Shown here one piece after another: positions 21,896 to 29,485 of a stretch of DNA of 31,576 nt. The DNA lies in the NCBI GenBank assembly GCA_964444465.1, contig CAYUGZ010000010.1:1-31576 (forward strand), written 5' to 3'. A model generated the notes under the pieces. That model made no database searches. It was not told where the DNA came from and saw nothing but the letters and a program-made list of their open reading frames with translations. Both the position numbers and the translations under genes were made by a program. The DNA is from JACPNE01 sp964444465 (GTDB lineage: Archaea > Nanobdellota > Nanobdellia > SCGC-AAA011-G17 > JACPNG01). Numbering within the stretch: the stretch's first letter is position 1; each line of letters begins with the position of its first letter.

Positions 21896-22000
21896 AAAAA
21901 TAGACACAATAATCAAAAAATGACTAACTTTGATTTCAGAGATATTTTTCTTACTTTTTATACTATTATTACTAAATCATATTCACTATTAAAAAATGAG

Positions 22001-22098
22001 GCCCTGATAGTGTAGTGGCCTAGCACGTAAGTATATTTCATCATATACCGTGATGCCCTGTCGAGGCTACAACCCGGGTTCGAATCCCGGTCAGGGCG
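22001..22098 (+). tRNA. tRNA-Asp (GUC) with a 25-nt intron in the anticodon stem (28/29)
   Basis: Acceptor GCCCTGA (22001-22007) pairs with TCAGGGC (22091-22097), with discriminator G (22098), as for Asp. The T arm is CCGGG/TTCGAAT/CCCGG. The anticodon stem is broken: T27-A28 (22028-22029) and G29-C30-C31 (22055-22057) are separated by an intron at 22030-22054. Joined, TAGCC pairs perfectly with GGCTA, and loop CTGTCGA gives GUC. The BHB is canonical: helix CACG (22024-22027) with CGTG (22049-22052), bulges TA|A and AT|G, and a 6-bp outer helix GTATAT/ATATAC. The mature tRNA is 73 nt before CCA. This intron position is not the usual 37/38. Confidence 0.92.
22030..22054 (+). other. Intron of tRNA-Asp (between positions 28 and 29)
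   Basis: 25-nt archaeal BHB intron. Ends are set by the two 3-nt bulges and confirmed by the perfect restored anticodon stem. Confidence 0.88.
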
Positions 22099-22134
22099 TT
22101 TGGGCCGGTAGCTCAGCCTGGATTAGAGCACTTG

Positions 22135-22154
22135 AAATTAAGGATATTGGTGAA
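22135..22154 (+). other. tRNA-Lys intron 1 (30/31), 20 nt
   Basis: The BHB uses helix CACT (22129-22132) with GGTG (22149-22152), bulges TG|A and AA|C, and a 3-bp outer helix AAT (22136-22138) with ATT (22146-22148). The CACT side includes residues of the D stem and position 26, so it must fold before the mature tRNA shape. Confidence 0.75.
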
Positions 22155-22161
22155 CCTTTTA

Positions 22162-22172
22162 ATCCGGAAGAA
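22162..22172 (+). other. tRNA-Lys intron 2 (37/38), 11 nt
   Basis: Very short intron. Helix CTTT (22156-22159) pairs with GAAG (22167-22170) and is capped by a 7-nt loop (TAATCCG) instead of a second helix, a relaxed bulge-helix-loop form. The 3' bulge is AA|A. Cleavage at 22161/22162 and 22172/22173 gives the canonical lysine loop. Confidence 0.72.
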
Positions 22173-22194
22173 AGCAAGTGGTCGCGGGTTCAAA

Positions 22195-22223
22195 TTTAGG
22201 CTATGAAAATAGTCTGTTGGATG
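22195..22223 (+). other. tRNA-Lys intron 3 in the T loop (59/60), 29 nt
   Basis: A 7-bp hairpin, AGGCTAT (22198-22204) with ATAGTCT (22209-22215), closes on a GAAA tetraloop. Helix TTCA (22189-22192) pairs with TGGA (22218-22221). Bulges are AA|T and TG|T. The position of the T makes 22195-22223 and 22196-22224 give the same mature sequence. Confidence 0.78.
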
Positions 22224-22250
22224 TCCCGTCCGGCCCAATTTATTTAAAAA

Positions 22251-22490
22251 ATGGAAGAATTCAATATAATTAATCATGGTTTTGTACCTAAGCATAGTAT
22301 CTTAAATGAAAAAGAGATAACTGAATTGTTGAAACAATTTAATATTTCAGTAAGACAATTACCTAGAATTTTCACTAATGATCCTGTTGTTAAATCATTA
22401 AACGCTGAAAAAGGAAATGTACTAAAAATAGTTAGAAAAAGTCAATCTGCTAAAGAAGCAATATTTTATAGGGTGGTTGTTGATGCTTAA
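22251..22490 (+). CDS. rpoH: DNA-directed RNA polymerase subunit H
   Basis: 79 aa. FNIINHGFVPKHSILNEKEITELL and the terminal GNVLKIVRKSQSAKEAIFYRVVV are the archaeal RpoH/eukaryotic RPB5 C-terminal domain. It assembles at the lower jaw of the polymerase. The gene starts only 13 nt after the tRNA-Lys 3' end and has no clear TATA box or Shine-Dalgarno site of its own. The tRNA cluster and the rpo operon may therefore be one transcript, with tRNA 3' processing releasing the rpoH leader. It overlaps the next gene by 8 nt. Confidence 0.95.
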   Translation: MEEFNIINHGFVPKHSILNEKEITELLKQFNISVRQLPRIFTNDPVVKSLNAEKGNVLKIVRKSQSAKEAIFYRVVVDA

Positions 22491-23970
22491 GAAAGATATT
22501 CTAATCAAAAAACATTTTGAAGAAAAAAGTTTTGTAGATGAAAACATAAGATCATTTAATAATTTCGTAGATCATAGAATGCAAGATATTGTTAATGAAA
22601 TGGGTGAGATCATCCCAACAATAACACCTGAAGATGTAAAAGATTTTAAAATTAAATTTAATAAAATATGGATAACAAAGCCACAAATTATTGAGGCAGA
22701 TGGATCTAAAAGAGATGTTTATCCTATGGAAGCTAGACTTAGACAGTTATCTTACTCTGCTTCAATATTTTTAGATGTGGGGGCAATTATAGAAGGAATA
22801 CAAAGAGAAAATTTTACTATTGAAATTGGAAGACTTCCGATTATGGTTAAATCAAAATATTGTCATTTAAATAATATGAAGAGAGAAGATTTAATTAAAC
22901 ATTTCGAAGATCCAGATGATATTGGTGGATATTTTGTTTTGAATGGAAATGAGAGAGTTCTTATCACTGTAGAAGATTTAGCCTCTAATAAAGTGATGAT
23001 CCAAAAAAATAAAGTTGGTCCAAGTAAATATTCTGCTAAATTATTCTCTGAGAGAGGGCCTTATAGAATTCCTCATGTTGTAGAACAAATGAAAGATGGA
23101 TTGATGTATTTATCTTTTACAAGATTTAAAAGAATTCCAATTATTGCTGTAATAAAAGCTTTAGGATTAATAAGAGATCAAGAGATTGCAAGATTTATTT
23201 CAGAAGAAAAAGAATATGATGATTTATTCATTAATTTATATGAATCTAATGAATTAAGAACAGAAGAGGAAGCTTTAGAATTTATTGCTAAAAAAATAGG
23301 GATAGCTCAACCAATAGAAATTAAATTAGAGAAAACAAGAGAAAATTTAGATAAATATTTATTGCCTCATTTAGGAACATCTCCAAAAGATAGAATGCTT
23401 AAAGCTTATACATTATGTAAGCTAATCAAGAGATTTTTAATGGTTTCAAGAGAAGGAATTGAACCAAATGATAAAGATCATTATATGAATAAAAAATTAA
23501 AATTAAGTGGAGATTTAATTTCTGATTTATTTAGGGTTAATTTAAGAATTTTGATTAATGATATCTTATACAACTTTCAAAGATTAGTAAAAAGAGGAAA
23601 ATATACCTCATTAAAGATTGTTATTAGAGAAAAATTATTAACTTCTAGGATTCAAAGTGCTATGGCTACTGGAACTTGGGTTGGAGGTAGAAAAGGAGTT
23701 AGCCAAAATATTGATAGAATAAATTATTTGTCTTCTTTATCTCATTTACAAAGGGTTGTTTCATTGTTAAGTTCTACACAAGAGAATTTTGAAGCTAGAG
23801 CTTTACATCCAACACATTGGGGAAGATTATGTGCTATAGAAACTCCAGAAGGAACTTCAATTGGATTAAGAAAGAATATGGCTTTGTTGTGTAGTATAAC
23901 TCAAGGGGAAGTGCAAGAAGATAAATTAAGAAGAATATTAGAGGGGGCTGGATTAAATCCTATAAAATAA
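22483..23970 (+). CDS. rpoB2: DNA-directed RNA polymerase subunit B'' (N-terminal half of B)
   Basis: 495 aa from the ATG at 22483, which has a GGGTGG site 7 nt upstream; upstream in-frame TTG codons at 22477 and 22480 are less likely. It contains protrusion/lobe and fork motifs, including GGYFVLNGNERVLI, IETPEGTSIGLRKNMAL and HLQRVVSLLS...ARALHPTHWGRLC. Together with the B' gene it forms the second-largest polymerase subunit. The break after LEGAGLNPIK, with a new ATG 1 nt after the stop, is the site of the natural B''/B' split of several archaeal lineages and is not a frameshift. Confidence 0.96.
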   Translation: MLKKDILIKKHFEEKSFVDENIRSFNNFVDHRMQDIVNEMGEIIPTITPEDVKDFKIKFNKIWITKPQIIEADGSKRDVYPMEARLRQLSYSASIFLDVGAIIEGIQRENFTIEIGRLPIMVKSKYCHLNNMKREDLIKHFEDPDDIGGYFVLNGNERVLITVEDLASNKVMIQKNKVGPSKYSAKLFSERGPYRIPHVVEQMKDGLMYLSFTRFKRIPIIAVIKALGLIRDQEIARFISEEKEYDDLFINLYESNELRTEEEALEFIAKKIGIAQPIEIKLEKTRENLDKYLLPHLGTSPKDRMLKAYTLCKLIKRFLMVSREGIEPNDKDHYMNKKLKLSGDLISDLFRVNLRILINDILYNFQRLVKRGKYTSLKIVIREKLLTSRIQSAMATGTWVGGRKGVSQNIDRINYLSSLSHLQRVVSLLSSTQENFEARALHPTHWGRLCAIETPEGTSIGLRKNMALLCSITQGEVQEDKLRRILEGAGLNPIK

Positions 23971-23971
23971 A

Positions 23972-25768
23972 ATGACAGATGTTTATATGAATGAAAAATT
24001 TATTGGAAATGTTGATAATCCTCAAAATTTTATTAAAAAGATTAAAGAAGAAAGAAGAAGATCTAGAGTTTCTGATTTAGTTAATGTTTTTTATAATGAA
24101 AGAGTAGATGAAGTATACATTGATTATTCTAATGGTAGATCAAGAAGACCTTTAATTGTTGTTGAAGAAGGTAAAAGTAAATTAACTAATTTTCATTTAG
24201 CTCAATTAGAAAATAATGAAATTTCTTGGAGTGAATTAGTACAACAAGGAATTATAGAATATTTAGACGCTGCTGAAGAAGAAAATACATATATTGCTTT
24301 AAATGAAGATGATTTGGTAAAAGAACATACACATATTGAGATTAGTCCAATTTCTATTTTGGGGTTAACAACATCATTAGTTCCTTATTCTAATTTTGGT
24401 CAAAGTTCTAGATTAAACAGAGGATCTAAAACTCAAAAGCAAGGTCTTGGATTATATGCATCTAACTATCTAATGAGAATGGATACTGATGTTAATTTGT
24501 TACATTATCCTCAAGAACCATTAGTTAGATCTTTTATGCACGATGTAGCAAAAAATGGTACACATCCTGCTGGACAAAATGTAACTATAGCTATAATGAG
24601 CTATAAGGGATATAACATGTCTGATAGTATTATTGTGAATAAAGGATCTATAGATAGAGGATTAGCAAGATCCTCTTTCTTCAGACCATATTCTGTTGAA
24701 GAATTAAGATACTCTGGTGGTTTGGTAGATGAAATCTCAGTTCCAGATAAAGAAGTTAAAGGTTACAAAGCTGAAGAGGACTATAAATATTTAGAAGAAG
24801 ATGGAATAGTCTATCCTGAAGCAAGTCTAAAAGAAGATGATGTGGTTATAGGAAAGACAAGTCCACCTAGATTTCTAGGAGAGATGGAAGAGTTTAGTAT
24901 TGCAGCTAGCACTAGAAGAGAAAGTTCTTCTTCAATAAGACATGGTGAAAGAGGGGTAGTAGATATGGTTACCATAACTGAAAATGAAGAAGGAAATAAA
25001 TTAGTAAGAGTTAGATTAAGAGATCAAAGAATTCCTGAAGTAGGAGATAAATTTGCTTCTAGACATGGACAAAAAGGGATCATTGGATTAATAATTCCAG
25101 AAGAAGATGTTCCTTTTACTGCATCAGGAATCAAACCAGATTTAATATTTAGTCCACATAGTCTTCCTAGTAGAATGACTATTAGTCATTTGATTGAAGT
25201 TTTAGCAGGAAAAGTAGCTTCATTAGCTGGAAGACATATAGATGCTACAAGTTTCAGTGCTGAACCACAAGAAAATTTGAGAAAAGAGTTGTTAGAGTTG
25301 GGATTTAAAGAAGATGGTACTGAAGTTATGTACAATCCATTAACTGGAGAACAAATGCAAACTAGAATATTTGTAGGAAATATGTATTATCTAAAATTAA
25401 AACATATGGTAGCTAATAAATTACATTCTAGAGCTTCAGGTAGAATTCAATTATTAACAAGACAACCTATAGAAGGAAGAGCAAGAGGTGGAGGTTTAAG
25501 ATTAGGAGAGATGGAGAAAGATTGTTTAGTTGCACATGGAGCTTCTTTATTATTAAAAGAGAGATTTGACTCTGATAAAAGTGTTATTCATATAGATGAA
25601 GAAACTGGAGATATGAGTATTATGGATAAGCAAGGAAGAAGAAGATCCAATAAAACCTCAATTGGAGAGGTTAATGATGTTGAAGTAAGTTATGCATTTA
25701 AATTATTATTAGATGAATTAACTTCTTTAGGAATTTATCCAAAAATAAAATTAAAATCTAAATATTAA
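23972..25768 (+). CDS. rpoB1: DNA-directed RNA polymerase subunit B' (C-terminal half of B)
   Basis: 598 aa. HPAGQNVTIAIMSYKGYNMSD, the RDQRIPEVGDKFASRHGQKG motif and QPIEGRARGGGLRLGEMEKDCLVAHG are the catalytic-side motifs of the B subunit hybrid-binding and wall regions. The C-terminal clamp region normally holds a zinc ribbon with CxxCG...Cx2H cysteines just before PYAFKLLLQEL. Here that stretch reads without any cysteine (HIDEETGDMSIMDKQGRRRS...NDVEVSYAFKLLLDEL), so zinc binding is probably lost. Otherwise length and motif order are normal. It is co-transcribed with B'' and A'. Confidence 0.96.
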   Translation: MTDVYMNEKFIGNVDNPQNFIKKIKEERRRSRVSDLVNVFYNERVDEVYIDYSNGRSRRPLIVVEEGKSKLTNFHLAQLENNEISWSELVQQGIIEYLDAAEEENTYIALNEDDLVKEHTHIEISPISILGLTTSLVPYSNFGQSSRLNRGSKTQKQGLGLYASNYLMRMDTDVNLLHYPQEPLVRSFMHDVAKNGTHPAGQNVTIAIMSYKGYNMSDSIIVNKGSIDRGLARSSFFRPYSVEELRYSGGLVDEISVPDKEVKGYKAEEDYKYLEEDGIVYPEASLKEDDVVIGKTSPPRFLGEMEEFSIAASTRRESSSSIRHGERGVVDMVTITENEEGNKLVRVRLRDQRIPEVGDKFASRHGQKGIIGLIIPEEDVPFTASGIKPDLIFSPHSLPSRMTISHLIEVLAGKVASLAGRHIDATSFSAEPQENLRKELLELGFKEDGTEVMYNPLTGEQMQTRIFVGNMYYLKLKHMVANKLHSRASGRIQLLTRQPIEGRARGGGLRLGEMEKDCLVAHGASLLLKERFDSDKSVIHIDEETGDMSIMDKQGRRRSNKTSIGEVNDVEVSYAFKLLLDELTSLGIYPKIKLKSKY

Positions 25769-25769
25769 A

Positions 25770-28337
25770 ATGGCAGAAATATCAAAAAAAATAGACACAA
25801 TAACATTTGGATTGTTAAGTTCAGATGATGTTAAAAGATTATCACATGTTAAGGTAGTTACTCCTGAATTGTATGATAAAGAAGGTTATCCAGTAGATGG
25901 TGGATTGATGGATACAAGAATGGGTGTTATTGATCCAGGATTAACTTGTAGAACTTGTGGAGAAAAATTAAAAGATTGTTCTGGTCATTTTGGTTATATT
26001 GATTTAGCTCGTCCAATAATCCATGTAAAATACATAAGAGTCATCCTAGATTTATTAAGGTCTACATGTAAAGATTGTGGGAGAATCTTATTAGATGATA
26101 CTAAAATTGCTTCACATAAAGAATATTTAGATAGCTTAGATAAAAAAGATACTCTTTCAAGGAGAAAAAGAACTAAATTAATTAGAGATTCATTAAAAAA
26201 TATAAGAAAATGTCCTCATTGTAAAGAAAAACAATATACTATAAAAATAGAAAAACCAACTACTTTTACTGAAAATGATAAAAGGATAACCCCTATAGAA
26301 ATAAAAGCAAGATTAGAAAAGATCCAAGGTGTTGATACAGAATTAGTAGGATTTAACATTGAACATTCCAAACCTTCTTCTACAATTCTTACTTTATTAT
26401 TCATTCCTCCTGTAACTATGAGACCTTCAATAACATTAGAATCTGGAGAGAGATCTGAAGATGATTTAACTCATAAGTTAGGAGATATAGTAAGAATTAA
26501 TCAAAGATTATTTGAAAATATAAATGCAGGGGCTCCAGAAGTTATTGTGGAGGATTTATGGGATTTATTACAATATCATATAACAACTTATTATGATAAC
26601 ACAATCTCAGATGTTCCACCTGCACGTCATAGATCTGGTCAACCATTGAAAACTTTAACAGAAAGAATCAAAAGTAAAGAAGGAAGATTTAGATATAACT
26701 TGGCTGGAAAAAGAGTTAATTTTGCAGCTAGAACTGTAGTAAGTCCAGACCCAGAGATTGAGTTTAATGAAGTTGGAATTCCAAAACAAGTGGCTATGGA
26801 TCTAACAGTTCCTGAAAGAATAAATCAATGGAACATGGAAAGATTAAAAAAATTCATAGAAAGAGGTCCAAAAGCTTATCCTGGAAGTAATTATGTTGTT
26901 AGACCTGATGGAAAAAAGAAGAAAATAACAGATGAGACTAAAGAGCAATTATTAGAAGAGTTGCAACCTGGATTTATTATAGAAAGACATCTTATGGATG
27001 GAGATGTAGCCATATTCAATAGACAACCAAGTTTACATAAGATGAGTATTATGTGTCATAAAATAAGAGTTATTGTTGGAAAAAGTTTTAGATTAAATCC
27101 TGCTGTTTGTCATCCTTATAATGCTGATTTTGATGGAGATGAAATGAATCTTCACATCCCTCAAACTGAGGAAGCAAGAGCAGAAGCTGAAACTTTAATG
27201 CAAGTCCAAACCCAACTTATAAGTCCAAAACATGGATTAAATGTTATTGGATGTGTAGAAGATTCTGTTTCTGGTAATTATTTATTAACAAAACAAATAA
27301 CATTAGATAAAGATGACGCCATTCATTTTTTGATGAGTATAGGTGTAGAAGAAAGTAGTAAATTTAAGAAATTTAAATCTAAAGTTACTGGAAAAGAAAT
27401 TTTTTCAGTATTAATTCCAAAAACTCTTAATTTTGTTTCAAAGAATAGAGCAGATGAAGAGGTGGTTATCCAAAATGGAGAATTGATTAAAGGAAGTTTG
27501 GATAGTAGTATTATTGGAGAAGAAGGTGGAACATTAATAAGAAAATTACATAAAGATTACGGAGATGAAAAAACATTAAGTATCTTAAGTATGATCTTCA
27601 AACTTGGAATTAAAGCTTTAGAATTACATGGATTTAGTACAGGAATCAAAGATACAGATTTAGAAGAAGTTCTAGTTGAAAAGATTAAACAAGTTATGAA
27701 CGATACAAATAGAGAAGTAAAAAATTTAATTTCTAAATATCATGATAATGGATTAGAAGCCATGCCCTCTAAAACAGTAGAAGAAACACTTGAGTTAATG
27801 ATCTTACAATTATTAAACAAAGTTAGAAATAGAGTTGGAGAATTAATTGCTGATAATGCAAATCCAAACAATCCTACAATCATAATGGCTAATGCTGGAG
27901 CTAAAGGTAACATCTTAAATTTAGCTATGATGAGTGCTTTAGTAGGACAACAAGCATTGAGAGGAAAAAGAATAGAGAAAGGATATGATAAAAGAACATT
28001 AGCATTATTTAAACGAGGAGAATTATCTCCAAAATCAAAAGGATTCATAGAAACTCCATTTAGAGAAGGATTAGATCCAATGGAATTCTTTTTTGGTGCA
28101 ATGACTGGAAGAGATTCATTAATGGATACTGCTTTGAGAACACCAAAATCTGGTTATTTGTATAGAAGATTGTCTAATGCATTACAAGATCTAAAAATTG
28201 AATATGATTATACTGTTAGAGATGCAAACAAAACAGTTATTCAATTTAAGTATGGAGAAGATGGAATAGATGTAGCTAGATCTGAAAAAGGAACAATTAA
28301 TATTAGAAATTTGATAAGAGAGGTTACTGGAAAATGA
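25770..28337 (+). CDS. rpoA1: DNA-directed RNA polymerase subunit A' (largest-subunit N-terminal part)
   Basis: 855 aa. The catalytic Mg2+ loop NADFDGDEM is near residues 451-459. Two zinc sites are kept: CRTCGEKLKDCSGHFGYIDL near 58-75 and CKDCGR...CPHCKEK. PDPEIEFNEVGIP, FNRQPSLHKMSIM and VRDANKTVIQFKYGEDG are also typical. It forms the clamp and active-centre part of the polymerase and is completed by A''. The 1-nt gap after B' and 4-nt overlap with A'' show tight coupling. The A'/A'' break is at the usual archaeal position. Confidence 0.97.
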   Translation: MAEISKKIDTITFGLLSSDDVKRLSHVKVVTPELYDKEGYPVDGGLMDTRMGVIDPGLTCRTCGEKLKDCSGHFGYIDLARPIIHVKYIRVILDLLRSTCKDCGRILLDDTKIASHKEYLDSLDKKDTLSRRKRTKLIRDSLKNIRKCPHCKEKQYTIKIEKPTTFTENDKRITPIEIKARLEKIQGVDTELVGFNIEHSKPSSTILTLLFIPPVTMRPSITLESGERSEDDLTHKLGDIVRINQRLFENINAGAPEVIVEDLWDLLQYHITTYYDNTISDVPPARHRSGQPLKTLTERIKSKEGRFRYNLAGKRVNFAARTVVSPDPEIEFNEVGIPKQVAMDLTVPERINQWNMERLKKFIERGPKAYPGSNYVVRPDGKKKKITDETKEQLLEELQPGFIIERHLMDGDVAIFNRQPSLHKMSIMCHKIRVIVGKSFRLNPAVCHPYNADFDGDEMNLHIPQTEEARAEAETLMQVQTQLISPKHGLNVIGCVEDSVSGNYLLTKQITLDKDDAIHFLMSIGVEESSKFKKFKSKVTGKEIFSVLIPKTLNFVSKNRADEEVVIQNGELIKGSLDSSIIGEEGGTLIRKLHKDYGDEKTLSILSMIFKLGIKALELHGFSTGIKDTDLEEVLVEKIKQVMNDTNREVKNLISKYHDNGLEAMPSKTVEETLELMILQLLNKVRNRVGELIADNANPNNPTIIMANAGAKGNILNLAMMSALVGQQALRGKRIEKGYDKRTLALFKRGELSPKSKGFIETPFREGLDPMEFFFGAMTGRDSLMDTALRTPKSGYLYRRLSNALQDLKIEYDYTVRDANKTVIQFKYGEDGIDVARSEKGTINIRNLIREVTGK

Positions 28338-29485
28338 TTGAAGAATATAGATCTCAAATTCCTTTAAGTATCTTAGAGAATGCACAAAAAGAATTAAAGA
28401 ATCATAAATTAACAAAAAAACAAGAAAAAGAATTTTTTGATAAATTATTAGAATCATATAAATCATCTAGAATTGATCCTGGAGAGTCTATTGGAGTTAT
28501 AACAGCTGAATCTTTCGGAGAACCAGGAACTCAAATGACATTAAATATCTTCCACTTTGCAGGTGTTGCAGAATTGAATGTTACTTTAGGATTGCCAAGA
28601 TTAATTGAGATATTTGATGCTAGAAAAGAAGCTAGTACTCCATCTATGGAGATTTATTTAGACAAACAGCATAGTAAAGATATTAATGCTACAAGAAGAG
28701 TGGCTTCTTTAATAAAAGAAACTAAATTTAGAGAACTAGCCCAAGAATTTTCCATTAACATAGCTAAACTACAAATTGAAGTAGTTCCTAATAAAAAAAA
28801 TATGAGGGATTTAAGGATAACAGATCAATCATTATTAAAAATTTTATCTGAATCCATTAAAGAAGTATCTGTTAAACAAAATAAAGAAGGAATTGTCATA
28901 CTAAAACCTGAGAAAGATGTTGAATTAAAAGATTTGTATAAGTTAAAAGAAAAAGCAAAAGATACATTCATAAAAGGTATCCCTGGAGTAACTCAAGTTC
29001 TTCCTATAAAACAAAATAATGAATTTGTTATTTTAACTTCAGGATCTAATCTAAAAGAAATTTTCAAATTAAAAGAAGTGGATAAATCTAGATCTACAAG
29101 TAATGATATTTTTGAAGTCTTGAAGAATTTAGGTATAGAAGCAGCAAGACAAGCTATAGTAAATGAAGCATCAAAAGTTATAAGAGAACAGGGATTAGAT
29201 GTAGATATTAGACATATATTATTTATAGCAGATTTAATGACTGCTTCTGGAAACATTAAAGGAATAACAAGATCTGGAATTACAAGTGAGAAAGAATCTG
29301 TTTTAGCAAGAGCCTCATTTGAAACTCCAATAAGACATTTGATAGATGCTAGTCTAGTTGGAGAAGAAGATGAATTAACTTCTGTTATAGAAAATGTTAT
29401 TGTTAACCAACCAGTTCCTTTAGGAACAGGACTTCCAGGATTGATTGCTAGAATAAAAAAACTTGATGGAATGAAGAATGGATGA
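28334..29485 (+). CDS. rpoA2: DNA-directed RNA polymerase subunit A'' (largest-subunit C-terminal part)
   Basis: 383 aa. GESIGVITAESFGEPGTQMTLNIFHFAGVAELNVTLGLPRL is the trigger-loop/bridge region, and later GIEAARQAIVNEASKVIREQGLDVDIRHI and SFETPIRHLIDA complete the jaw and cleft-forming C-terminal part. The start ATG overlaps the A' stop by 4 nt. No intein is present in any of the polymerase genes. The next gene (eL30) overlaps its end by 8 nt. Confidence 0.97.
   Translation: MIEEYRSQIPLSILENAQKELKNHKLTKKQEKEFFDKLLESYKSSRIDPGESIGVITAESFGEPGTQMTLNIFHFAGVAELNVTLGLPRLIEIFDARKEASTPSMEIYLDKQHSKDINATRRVASLIKETKFRELAQEFSINIAKLQIEVVPNKKNMRDLRITDQSLLKILSESIKEVSVKQNKEGIVILKPEKDVELKDLYKLKEKAKDTFIKGIPGVTQVLPIKQNNEFVILTSGSNLKEIFKLKEVDKSRSTSNDIFEVLKNLGIEAARQAIVNEASKVIREQGLDVDIRHILFIADLMTASGNIKGITRSGITSEKESVLARASFETPIRHLIDASLVGEEDELTSVIENVIVNQPVPLGTGLPGLIARIKKLDGMKNG

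Larger units (their letters stand above)
22102..22237 (+). tRNA. tRNA-Lys (UUU) with three introns (30/31, 37/38, 59/60)
   Basis: Acceptor GGGCCGG (22102-22108) pairs with CCGGCCC (22230-22236), with A73 at 22237. D arm GCTC...GAGC (22111-22129). Three interruptions must be removed to form the rest: 22135-22154 (20 nt), 22162-22172 (11 nt) and 22195-22223 (29 nt). After removal the anticodon stem is CTTGC/GCAAG, the loop CTTTTAA (anticodon UUU), the variable loop TGGTC and the T arm GCGGG/TTCAAAT/CCCGT. The total is 76 nt, exactly a normal tRNA. The 136-nt gene ends 13 nt before rpoH. Acceptor, D-arm and T-arm sequence fit archaeal tRNA-Lys. Confidence 0.85.

Noticed and set aside
22102..22237. 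Pseudo-tRNA or tRNA with a single large insertion
   Set aside because: Three separate segments with splice-type bulges restore a perfect tRNA of 76 nt, which is unlikely for a decaying gene.
22113..22295. 60-codon minus-strand frame over the tRNA-Lys and rpoH start
   Set aside because: It lies on the tRNA-Lys gene and its introns, and no coding signature is visible.
23960..23985. Break between B'' and B' as a frameshift or damaged rpoB
   Set aside because: A clean stop and a new ATG with 1-nt spacing fall at the known natural split site of archaeal B, and both halves are complete.
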